DNA from: JANWHF01 sp036276235
GTDB lineage: Bacteria; Planctomycetota; Phycisphaerae; Tepidisphaerales; Tepidisphaeraceae
Assembly (NCBI GenBank): GCA_036276235.1
Contig: DATBDZ010000433.1
Coordinates: 1 to 12,269 of the forward strand
Reading direction: 5' to 3'
Length of the DNA: 12,269 bases
Each line of letters begins with the position of its first letter. Position 1 is the stretch's first letter. Below are positions 1-6,305 of the stretch, in pieces. Position numbers and translations under genes: made by a program. Under the pieces are notes generated by a model that was not told the origin of the DNA, ran no database searches, and worked only from the letters and a program-made list of their open reading frames with translations.

Positions 1-1
1 A

Positions 2-1525
2 GACGCGGCCTTGGCCCGGCGCTTCCAACCGATCACGGTTGATCCGCCGACCAAGGAAGACGCGATCGAAATCCTCCGCGGCTTGCGCGATCGTTATGAA
101 GCGCACCACCGCGTGCAGATCCTCGACGCCGCGCTGGAGTCGGCAGTTGAGATGTCCGACCGCTACATCACCGGCAGATGCCTGCCGGATAAGGCGATCG
201 ACGTGCTCGACGAAGCGGGCGCTCGCATCCGACTTCGCAGCATGACCAAGCCGCCCAATCTGGCCGACCTTGAAGAGCAGATCGAGCGGCTGAGCATCAA
301 CAAGGACGAAGCCGTCAAGAATGCGGAATACGAAGAAGCCGCCCGCGTTCGCGATCAGATGGAAGCCCTCCGCGCCAAGAAGGAAGAGATCCAGCGGCAA
401 TGGCGCGAGAAGAGCAAGGAAGTCGATGGCGTCGTCGATGAAGAAGTCATCGCCGAAGTCATCAGCAAGATGACCGGCGTGCCGCTTACCCGCCTCGAGA
501 AGGAAGAAGCCCAGCGGCTGCTCGAGCTGGAAAACGAGCTGCACAAGCGCGTCGTATCCCAGGACGAAGCGATCAAGGCGATCAGCAAGACGATCCGCCG
601 CGCTCGTTCGGGCCTGAAGGATCCGAATCGCCCGATGGGCAGCTTCCTATTCCTCGGGCCGTCCGGCGTCGGTAAGACTTTGCTCTCCAAGGCATTGGCC
701 GAGTTCATGTTCGGCGATGAGGATGCCCTCGTCGCGATCGACATGAGCGAATACATGGAGAAGCACAACGTCAGCCGACTGATCGGCGCGCCTCCAGGCT
801 ACGTCGGCTACGAGGAAGGCGGCCAGCTCACCGAGCGCATTCGCCGCCGGCCCTATAGCGTCGTGCTGCTCGACGAAGTGGAGAAGGCTCACCCTGACGT
901 ATTCAATATGTTGCTGCAGATCATGGAAGAAGGCCGCCTTACCGATTCGTTCGGCCGGCATGTCGATTTCCGTAACGTCATCATGATCATGACGAGCAAC
1001 CTCGCCTCCGACCTGATCAAAGGCGGCGGCCCGGACTTCGGCCTTAAGCCCAGAGGCAAGGGTCAGGCCGAGGAGCGCGATTATCAGAAGATCAAAGAAA
1101 CCGTGATGAAGGAGATCGAACGGCACTTCCGGCCCGAGTTCATCGGCCGCCTGGATGATGTCGTCGTCTTCCGCCCGCTCAATCGCGCTAATCTCGAAAA
1201 CGTGATCGAGATCGAGCTGAAGAAGGTGACCAAGCGGCTGACCGATCACGGCCTGAAGATCGATCTCTCGCAGGAAGCCAAAGAATTCCTGCTTGAGAAA
1301 GGCACCAACGCCGACTTCGGCGCCCGCCCGTTGCGTCGCGCGATCGAGCAGCACGTTGAAGACCCGCTCAGCGAAGAGATCCTGCGCGGCAACTTCAAGG
1401 GCAAAGATCTGATCCGCATTACCGTCAAAGACGAAGGCGCCAACAACAAGCACCTTTACTTTGAAGCGGTGAAGACCGAAAAGGAAACCCCGCAACTCGC
1501 CAAGGCTACGTCGGATGCGACATGA
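2..1525 (+). CDS. clpC: ATP-dependent Clp protease ATP-binding subunit ClpC, 5'-truncated by window edge
   Basis: AAA+ unfoldase that threads substrates into the ClpP peptidase in the cytoplasm. The reading frame is open from base 2 and begins in the DAALARRF motif near the end of the first nucleotide-binding domain, so the true start lies left of the window. Counting from the Met at base 11, a UVR-type segment (AEYEEAARVRDQ, residues 105-116) sits in a short middle domain; this favours ClpC over ClpB, whose middle domain is much longer. The second AAA+ domain is complete: Walker A GPSGVGKT (216-223), pore loop PPGYVGYEEGG (261-271), Walker B VVLLDE (284-289), sensor 1 MTSN (327-330), arginine finger in FRPEFIGR (373-380) and sensor 2 GARPLRRA (437-444). 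The putative ClpP-docking loop reads PDFGLKP (341-347), with FGL at the place of the usual [LIV]GF-type tripeptide. All key ATPase residues are present, so this is probably a working gene. Confidence 0.95.
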   Translation, partial: DAALARRFQPITVDPPTKEDAIEILRGLRDRYEAHHRVQILDAALESAVEMSDRYITGRCLPDKAIDVLDEAGARIRLRSMTKPPNLADLEEQIERLSINKDEAVKNAEYEEAARVRDQMEALRAKKEEIQRQWREKSKEVDGVVDEEVIAEVISKMTGVPLTRLEKEEAQRLLELENELHKRVVSQDEAIKAISKTIRRARSGLKDPNRPMGSFLFLGPSGVGKTLLSKALAEFMFGDEDALVAIDMSEYMEKHNVSRLIGAPPGYVGYEEGGQLTERIRRRPYSVVLLDEVEKAHPDVFNMLLQIMEEGRLTDSFGRHVDFRNVIMIMTSNLASDLIKGGGPDFGLKPRGKGQAEERDYQKIKETVMKEIERHFRPEFIGRLDDVVVFRPLNRANLENVIEIELKKVTKRLTDHGLKIDLSQEAKEFLLEKGTNADFGARPLRRAIEQHVEDPLSEEILRGNFKGKDLIRITVKDEGANNKHLYFEAVKTEKETPQLAKATSDAT

Positions 1526-1555
1526 TCTTGATGGGTTGAGGAATAGGCAAGAGTA

Positions 1556-1591
1556 ACAATGGCCGCCCGAGGCGAATCGGGCGGCCATTGT
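1556..1591 (+). terminator. Perfect 15-bp hairpin after clpC
   Basis: Arms 1556-1570 and 1577-1591 are exact reverse complements (15 bp, GC-rich core GGCCGCCCGA) around a 6-base loop GGCGAA, starting 31 bases after the clpC stop codon. The following bases (CGTTTGCATTGTCGTTT) are only moderately T-rich, so it may stop transcription or mark the 3' end of the mRNA rather than act as a textbook intrinsic terminator. Confidence 0.65.
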
Positions 1592-1742
1592 CGTTTGCAT
1601 TGTCGTTTGATCAGAAGCAAGCGCGGAGCGAAAACCGCTTCCTCATGCTGAACGCCGATGCTGCTTGCAGTGTCGTTGGCACTCACTTCGCATCGCTCCA
1701 AACGCGTTAGCGAAATCGAGTCAAACGCTGTCAGGAGATGTT

Positions 1743-2039
1743 ATGAAACACAAGAAGCGTGAGCCGCAAACGAAAGCGAAACAGCGGGCCGTCAAGCAGG
1801 CACATCTGGCCAAGGAGCCATCGCTCCCGGCCTCGCAGAAGCAGATCAGCCAGGGGCGATTCCCCGGCGAAACGCCGCTCACGGGAGAAGATCGTCCGCT
1901 GAATGAGTCCGGCGGGAAGCGCCAGGGGTGGAATCCGGATGCGCCAGCGGCCCATCAATCCAGCGGCCGCCCGCGAACCAGAAGCCAAGGCGCGTCAATG
2001 ATGCCGCGGCCTCGGCGATCCAGCCGCTCCAAGCCGTAA
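1743..2039 (+). CDS. Small basic protein of unknown function (98 aa)
   Basis: I do not recognise this gene. The start is chosen because AGGAG (1733-1737) lies five bases before ATG 1743, the clearest Shine-Dalgarno site in the left half of the window; the open frame itself extends further upstream without such a site. The product is strongly basic and looks disordered: a Lys/Arg/Gln-rich N-terminus (MKHKKREPQTKAKQRAVKQ), a middle part with Pro, Gly and Ser, and an Arg/Ser-rich tail (RPRRSSRSKP). No membrane segment, signal peptide or cysteine motif is seen. It stands alone between the clpC hairpin and a convergent glycosyltransferase gene. The charge pattern would suit nucleic-acid binding or a ribosome-associated role, but this is only a guess. 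The Arg/Ser-rich last third could also be the result of a frameshift in a longer gene. Confidence 0.55.
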   Translation: MKHKKREPQTKAKQRAVKQAHLAKEPSLPASQKQISQGRFPGETPLTGEDRPLNESGGKRQGWNPDAPAAHQSSGRPRTRSQGASMMPRPRRSSRSKP

Positions 2040-2129
2040 CACTCGCGCATAATTCTGCAAGCCGGTGTTCACGCTCATGCTGCCGAAGCATCGGCCCTCG
2101 CGCGCGGTGTACATGGTTTGGTCGGCCTT

Positions 2130-3047
2130 CTACTTCGTCGGCACAAGCCATACGATGCGCAGCGCGCAACCCGCCACGACCAAGTCGGCCCAAAGCAACT
2201 GCCATCGCCCCTTTAATAGATCACGGCCCAAACCAATAAGGAGATCGCGCATTGTCGTCAGTGTTGCCGGCAGGCGTCGGATCGCGCGAACGTCCGTGAA
2301 CGTGCCGCGGCGGTTCATCCAGCCGCTGTGACGCAATTGCTTTTTCGCCAGTTGCATCGGCTCATCATGTTGCAGCGATTGGCTCACGCAGCCATCGACC
2401 ACCCACGTGCTCAAGCCGATCGCCTTGAGCTTGCGGCAGATGTCGTGATCTTCCGTGAACGCCAACTTCTCGTCATAGCCGCCGACTTCCGCGAGCGCCT
2501 TGCGGCGAAAGACAACGGCATGCCCCGTCGCAAAATCGATTGCATGTGAGCCGCTTGAGCGCTCGTACGGCTGCTCCTGATAACGCATCCGCCACTGGCT
2601 GTAGATTGAGTTGCCGTTGGGCAGAATCCGTCCGCAAGCCGCGCCAACGTTGGGATGATCCACGAGGAACCGGATCATCTTCTCCAGCCAGTCAGACGGC
2701 AGATCGACTTCCGCATTCAGGCACAAAACGAAATCCGCATCGGAGTTGGCGATGGCGGCGTTTCGAGCGCGCGATACGCCACCGTTGTCGGACAGTCGCA
2801 AAATTTCGATTCGGCTGTCCGATCCAGCGGGAAGCTGAAAGGGAGTCACTGACCCATCATCGACGATCCGGATGTGCGCAATGGGGAAGCTCTGCGCAAT
2901 ACAGGGCTGCGCTGTTCGCAGGACGTGCTCTGGAAGTTCATTGAAGATCGCAATGACTGCATCGACGGAGGGCCGCGTATCGTCGGCCGATTGTCCGGCC
3001 GTGATCGATGCAGTCGATGCGGACATTGAGGAGGGAAGTTCGTTCAT
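2130..3047 (-). CDS. Family 2 glycosyltransferase (305 aa)
   Basis: GT-A fold glycosyltransferase, expected to move a sugar from a nucleotide-sugar to a surface glycan or lipid carrier on the cytoplasmic side. With ATG 3047 as residue 1: the nucleotide-binding strand starts at DAVIAIFNE (29-37), followed by VDDG (62-65), NGGVSRARNAAI (88-99), a metal-site stretch LNAEVDLP (110-117) where many relatives have DxD, a GH.VVFRRKAL stretch (175-184), and the acidic base motif TEDHDICRKL (198-207). A hydrophobic patch near the C-terminus (LLWADLVVAGCALRIVWLV) may attach the enzyme to the membrane. The frame stays open upstream to base 3275, but that extension is translated repeat DNA, so ATG 3047 or ATG 3083 is preferred; neither has a clear ribosome binding site. 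Acceptor and donor cannot be told from the sequence. Confidence 0.85.
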   Translation of the reverse strand: MNELPSSMSASTASITAGQSADDTRPSVDAVIAIFNELPEHVLRTAQPCIAQSFPIAHIRIVDDGSVTPFQLPAGSDSRIEILRLSDNGGVSRARNAAIANSDADFVLCLNAEVDLPSDWLEKMIRFLVDHPNVGAACGRILPNGNSIYSQWRMRYQEQPYERSSGSHAIDFATGHAVVFRRKALAEVGGYDEKLAFTEDHDICRKLKAIGLSTWVVDGCVSQSLQHDEPMQLAKKQLRHSGWMNRRGTFTDVRAIRRLPATLTTMRDLLIGLGRDLLKGRWQLLWADLVVAGCALRIVWLVPTK

Positions 3048-3171
3048 GGCTGATTCGCCGCGCCACTGCTGAGGCGAGGGCATTATGAGAATCGCGGTTG
3101 CGAACGCTAGCGCGGCGCGCAATATCTCCCGGATGCGTGATAATTTCCGCGACAAGTCTTTTCCCCTCCTC

Positions 3172-3263
3172 CGGTACTCCGGGGGAGGGTTAGGGTGGGG
3201 GCCGGTTGCGCAGTCGACACTTATTCGACACAACCCCCACCCCAGCCCTCCCCCGGAGTACCC
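3172..3263. repeat. 30-bp inverted repeat with G-quadruplex-type tracts on both strands
   Basis: Arms 3172-3201 and 3234-3263 match at 27 of 30 positions around a 32-base spacer. The left arm contains G5-A-G3-TTA-G3-T-G5 (3181-3201) on the plus strand; the right arm contains the equivalent tract on the minus strand (3234-3254). The arms could pair as a long hairpin or fold separately as quadruplexes. Confidence 0.75.
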
Positions 3264-3327
3264 AACATTTTGCATGAGCAGCGTAACTCACGTTGCCACC
3301 TGGAATTCCAGCTCAGAACTCGAGACA

Positions 3328-3409
3328 ACCGTCATGCTGAGGTACTCCGAAGCATCTGGCCGGCTCGCGCAATCCGGCCAGATGCTTCGGAGTACCTCAG
3401 CATGACGGT
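3328..3409. repeat. Perfect 36-bp palindromic repeat, copy 1
   Basis: Arms 3328-3363 and 3374-3409 are exact reverse complements over 36 bp with a 10-base loop (CTCGCGCAAT). The outer end is GTCATGCTGAGGTACTCCGA and the inner end AGCATCTGGCCGG. A second copy in the opposite sense lies at 5869-5935 and keeps part of the loop sequence, so this is a dispersed REP/MITE-type element of about 80 bp rather than a chance hairpin. It lies 180 bases before the MFS start and could also act as an mRNA stem-loop. Confidence 0.85.
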
Positions 3410-3591
3410 GTGCGAAGGGCAGTGGACAAAATCCAGCAATCGCAGCCTTCCGAAAAATAAGGAGTTACGACGCAGATGCAAAATGTTGGGAGTACCGGAG
3501 GAGGGAGAAATACCAGCCGCCTAAAAGTGTCACGCACCCATATCTCATCGCTTTGTGCCTCGCCCACATCGCGCCTACCATCCAGCCGACT

Positions 3592-4833
3592 ATGGGTGAA
3601 CAGATACTCTCGGCTGACCTCGAATCTCCCACGCCAGCGATTGCCGGGGAACCGGCGGCGCAACCGGTCTTATCGTCCGCGTCCGTCTGGCTCATGGCGA
3701 TCACCGTCGGCGTTACCGTTGCCAACAACTATTACGCGCAGCCGCTGCTGGCGGATATTGCTGCTTCGTTTCATTTGACCGTCACGCGCGCGGGGGCGAT
3801 CGCCATGTTTGGACAGGTGGGGACGGCACTAGGTATGTTTCTATTTGTGCCGCTGGGTGACAAATTTGAGCGGCGGGCGCTGATCTCGACGTTGCTCCTG
3901 GCCGCCGCCGGGGCGCTGATTCTCGTGGCGTTGGCGCGAAATGCCTGGTGGATGGCGGCGGCGTATTTCTGTGTCGGTGCGACCGCGGCAACAGTACACG
4001 TCGTGGTTCCATTCGCCGCGCATCTGGCTTCACCATCACAGCGCGGCAGAGTCGTAGGCGTCGTGCTGGGCGGGTTGCTCTTTGGTGTTTTATTGGCCCG
4101 CACCTTCAGCGGCGCGATGGGCGCAATACTCGGATGGCGTGCGGTATTCGTGATCGCGGCGGCGTTCATGCTCATCCTCGCGGCCGTCGTCCGCACGCGA
4201 TTGCCGTTCGATCGGCCGGAGGTGAATCTCTCGTGGCTTGAGCTGATGCGCTCGACATGGGGATTGGTTCGCGCCCATGCGGCATTGCGCGAAGCGGCGT
4301 TGCTCGGCGGGCTCTCCTTCGCGGCGTTCAGCGCATTCTGGACAACGCTGGTCTTCTATCTCCAGTCAGCCTACGGGCAGGGCAGCACCGCCGCGGGACT
4401 GTTCGGACTTGCCGGCGCCGTCGGCGCGGCGGGGGCGCCTCTGTTCGGAACGCTCGCCTCCAAACATGCCCCGCGCGTCACGGTGGGCGCCGGGCTTTGT
4501 ATCTCGCTGATTTCATTTCTGATCATGGGTTTCGGCGGCGGAATTCTTGCCGCCCTGATCATCGGCGTGATAGGGATGGATCTCGGCGTTCAGCTCAGCC
4601 ATGTCTCGAATCAAACGCGCATTTATCAGATAGATCCTCAGGCGCGCAGCCGCCTGAATATGGTGTATATGGTCAGCTACTTCGCCGGCGGCGCTATCGG
4701 CTCGTATCTGGGAGCCGTCGCGTGGCATGCGCTGGGATGGTGGGGCGTCTGCGGGTTTGGAGCGATTCTGTTCGGCATCGCCATATTTGTGCAGATCATG
4801 TTTGGCCGTCAGACGACATCTCGCGCGGCGTAG
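3592..4833 (+). CDS. MFS transporter, 12-TM, YgaY/efflux-like (413 aa)
   Basis: Integral inner-membrane major facilitator, expected to export a small molecule using the proton gradient. After a hydrophilic N-terminus of about 30 residues, the first helix ends in VANNYYAQPLLADIA (43-57), typical of YgaY-like members. Motif A in loop 2-3 reads LGDKFERRAL (88-97). A motif C-like stretch rich in Gly, ending in LGWRAVFVIAA, lies in helix 5 (about 160-190), which points to antiport/efflux. A central hydrophilic loop (about 201-232) splits the two six-helix halves, and the second half has further Gly-rich helices up to about residue 404. Length is normal for the family. ATG 3592 is chosen over an upstream TTG (3553) because family conservation starts later; neither has a visible Shine-Dalgarno site. 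The methyltransferase gene follows after 78 bases on the same strand. The substrate is unknown. Confidence 0.9.
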   Translation: MGEQILSADLESPTPAIAGEPAAQPVLSSASVWLMAITVGVTVANNYYAQPLLADIAASFHLTVTRAGAIAMFGQVGTALGMFLFVPLGDKFERRALISTLLLAAAGALILVALARNAWWMAAAYFCVGATAATVHVVVPFAAHLASPSQRGRVVGVVLGGLLFGVLLARTFSGAMGAILGWRAVFVIAAAFMLILAAVVRTRLPFDRPEVNLSWLELMRSTWGLVRAHAALREAALLGGLSFAAFSAFWTTLVFYLQSAYGQGSTAAGLFGLAGAVGAAGAPLFGTLASKHAPRVTVGAGLCISLISFLIMGFGGGILAALIIGVIGMDLGVQLSHVSNQTRIYQIDPQARSRLNMVYMVSYFAGGAIGSYLGAVAWHALGWWGVCGFGAILFGIAIFVQIMFGRQTTSRAA

Positions 4834-4911
4834 TGGATGGTGGGTCAGATCGGCTATCGGATGTCAATTGGATGTTGCGCAAACGCCCACCTGGCAGTAT
4901 TCTCCTGACCA

Positions 4912-5733
4912 ATGTCCTCTCATCGCCCCCGTCCCCCGCGCGACGCTTCACGCCGCTATCACGATCGCGTCGCGCGGCAATACGATTCGATCTACGATGA
5001 TCCGTACTGGGAATTTCACGATGAACTGACGTGGCGGGCGATCAAGCCGCATTTGCCGCGCGAATCGCATGCGCCGTGCGCCGACCTTGGCTGCGGCACC
5101 GGGAAGTGGGGGCTGAAGCTGCTCAAGAGCGGCTTTGCCGTCACGTTCGTCGATCATGCGGCGGCGATGGTCGAGCAAACCCGCGCCAAGGTTCAAACGA
5201 TGGGCCCGCGCGCCGCCCGCGCCACGCTGCTGGTCGCCGACATCGTCGATCTATCCATGATCGAAGCGGGCACGATGGCGCTGACAGTGGCGATGGGCGA
5301 TCCGCTTTCGATCTGCTCCGACCCCGCCGCCGCCGCGCGGCACATGTTCCGCATCACCCGCCCCGGCGGAATTGTGATCGCCAGCGCCGACAACAAGCTC
5401 GCCGCGCTGGATCATTTCGTCCAGCGCGGGAACCTCGATGCACTCGAAGCATTCGTCCAATCCAGCCGCACCAACTGGCTCACAGCAGATGAGCGCGAGC
5501 GCTTCGAACTGACTATGTTTACGCCGGCGTCGCTTCGAAAATTATTCGAAAGCGCCGGCTTCGAAGTGATCGCCGTCGCGGGCAAGCCGATCGTGCCAGT
5601 TCGCGATAACAAAAAACTGCTGGAATCACCGGAAGCAATCGAGCGCCTGCTGGCGATCGAAGCGCAGCTCTCCCACGACCCCGCCGCCGCAGCGCGGGCG
5701 GGGCATTTGCAGATCACGGCACGGAAGGATTGA
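4912..5733 (+). CDS. Class I SAM-dependent methyltransferase (273 aa)
   Basis: Soluble Rossmann-fold methyltransferase. SAM-binding motif I is ADLGCGTGKWGLKLL (57-71), the acidic residue at the end of strand 2 is D81 (VTFVDHAAAM), a motif III-type VADIVDL lies at 108-114, and the post-motif RPGGIVIAS is at 150-158. The N-terminal region (RYHDRVARQYDSIYDDPYWEFH) is the usual helical cap preceding motif I in small-molecule methyltransferases of this broad group. The C-terminal part contains FTPASLRKLFESAGFEV (203-219), common in these enzymes. ATG 4912 has no clear ribosome binding site; the 78-base gap and same strand make joint transcription with the MFS gene possible, which would fit modification plus export of one compound, but this is only inference. 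The acceptor is not predictable. A repeat hairpin begins six bases after the stop codon. Confidence 0.88.
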   Translation: MSSHRPRPPRDASRRYHDRVARQYDSIYDDPYWEFHDELTWRAIKPHLPRESHAPCADLGCGTGKWGLKLLKSGFAVTFVDHAAAMVEQTRAKVQTMGPRAARATLLVADIVDLSMIEAGTMALTVAMGDPLSICSDPAAAARHMFRITRPGGIVIASADNKLAALDHFVQRGNLDALEAFVQSSRTNWLTADERERFELTMFTPASLRKLFESAGFEVIAVAGKPIVPVRDNKKLLESPEAIERLLAIEAQLSHDPAAAARAGHLQITARKD

Positions 5734-5738
5734 TTCCA

Positions 5739-5773
5739 CCCTCTCCCTTCCAGGCAGAGGGCCGGGGTGAGGG
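5739..5773. repeat. Dispersed CCCTCTCCC hairpin repeat just after the methyltransferase stop
   Basis: CCCTCTCCC (5739-5747), loop TTCCA, and GGCAGAGGG (5753-5761) form a 9-bp stem with one mismatch, followed by CCGGGGTGAGGG (5762-5773). I recognise this arrangement as a short repeat common in many bacterial genomes. It lies directly behind the stop codon and could end the transcript, though no T-run follows. Confidence 0.6.
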
Positions 5774-5868
5774 TAGCGCACGGTAAACCGCTCGACGCTC
5801 CAACCGCGTGTGCTAAAGCATAGCCTACGAAACTGCCGGATTGGAACGATCCGCAGCACGCGCAAATC

Positions 5869-5935
5869 GTCATGCTGAGGTACCCCGAAGCATCTGGCCC
5901 ATTTGTGCGAGTCAGCCAGATGCTTCGGAGTACCT
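5869..5935. repeat. Palindromic repeat copy 2, right arm truncated
   Basis: Begins with GTCATGCTGAGG, as in copy 1. Bases 5878-5898 and 5915-5935 pair at 20 of 21 positions around a 16-base loop. Compared with the reverse complement of copy 1, the loop has the same length and 14 of 20 bases identical between the conserved CTGGCC and its downstream partner. The expected terminal CAGCATGAC is missing after 5935; the sequence CTCAGCATGAC is found instead at 6070-6080. Confidence 0.75.
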
Positions 5936-5958
5936 GCTCTGAAAATGTCGCGAATTCG

Positions 5959-6019
5959 TGTGGGGTGGGTGTCCTCGCCCACCACGTCGCTCGTGGTGGG
6001 CGAGTACACCCACCCTACA
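5959..6019. repeat. 28-bp inverted repeat of the GTAGGGTGGG...CCCACCCTAC type
   Basis: Arms 5959-5986 and 5992-6019 match at 26 of 28 positions around a 5-base loop (TCGCT). It sits between the broken right arm of palindrome copy 2 and the third GTCATGCTGAG-type element, as if it had landed inside a repeat. The remainder of the 5734-6305 gene-free stretch (5774-5868 and 6081-6305) shows nothing more than a 7-bp hairpin at 6263-6281. Confidence 0.7.
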
Positions 6020-6036
6020 ATCAACTCCCGCTTTCT

Positions 6037-6080
6037 ATGCTTCGCGGGTGCGGCGCAGCCGCACGGCCACTCAGCATGAC
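6037..6080 (-). repeat. Third GTCATGCTGAG...CGAAGCAT element with a different GC-rich core
   Basis: Read on the minus strand it starts GTCATGCTGAG (6080-6070) and ends CGAAGCAT (6044-6037), the same ends as the half-unit of the palindromes at 3328 and 5869. The 6-base GTACTC-type middle is replaced by about 25 bases of GC-rich sequence that contains its own 7-bp hairpin (GTGCGGC-GCA-GCCGCAC, 6048-6064). Confidence 0.6.
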
Positions 6081-6305
6081 GGCTCTACCGCTGCACGTCC
6101 TTTGAGACTCCATTCCGTCAAAGAATCGTCCACGCCCGTTTCTAATCCCGCCTTTCCACTCCCGCTAGCCTTTGCCAGTTGGCGTGGTTACAATTGCACG
6201 CACCATCGGGGCAGGAGGATCGGGTGAGGATGACCTCCGAGCCAAAACGATGTTTTCGGCTTCGCGTGAATTTCTCACGCGATTGGCGACGGTACAGGCG
6301 GGCAG

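Larger units (their letters stand above)
3164..3505. repeat. Composite repeat island with 17-bp terminal inverted repeats (MITE-like)
   Basis: This fills the gene-free stretch between the glycosyltransferase and the MFS gene. Bases 3164-3180 (CCCTCCTCCGGTACTCC type) and 3489-3505 are exact 17-bp reverse complements and bound the island. Inside are a second inverted repeat (3172-3201 with 3234-3263), an imperfect inverted repeat of about 30 bases (3261-3290 with 3461-3490, sharing ATGCAAAATGTTGGG exactly), and the 36-bp palindrome 3328-3409. No transposase or flanking target duplication is visible. A related 13-mer, TCCCCTCCTCCGG (3162-3174), recurs at 9410-9422, so the end sequence is dispersed in this genome. 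Confidence 0.7.

Noticed and set aside
647..1600. 317-residue minus-strand frame across clpC
   Set aside because: Antisense to highly conserved AAA+ motifs; it has no family features.
1526..1742. tRNA or other RNA gene in the gap after clpC
   Set aside because: Apart from the 15-bp hairpin no cloverleaf or conserved RNA motif could be found.
2071..2092. Possible degenerate copy of the palindrome family (TCATGCTGCCGAAGCATC)
   Set aside because: Only short matches to the two ends, with the middle deleted; too short to separate from chance.
3048..3275. N-terminal extension of the first glycosyltransferase (frame open to 3275)
   Set aside because: The extra residues (MQNVGYSGGG...) translate the inverted-repeat island and do not belong to the GT2 domain.
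3476..3778. Plus-strand frame starting MQNVGSTGGG with GGAG upstream
   Set aside because: It starts inside the same repeat motif that gives MQNVGYSGGG on the other strand and then runs out of frame through the MFS start; a repeat by-product.
3164..6080. CRISPR array
   Set aside because: Repeats are palindromic, few, irregularly spaced and in both orientations; there are no regular spacers and no cas genes.
6172..6194. TTGCCA ... TACAAT as a promoter for the first HNH gene
   Set aside because: The spacer is only 11 bases, too short for a sigma-70 promoter.
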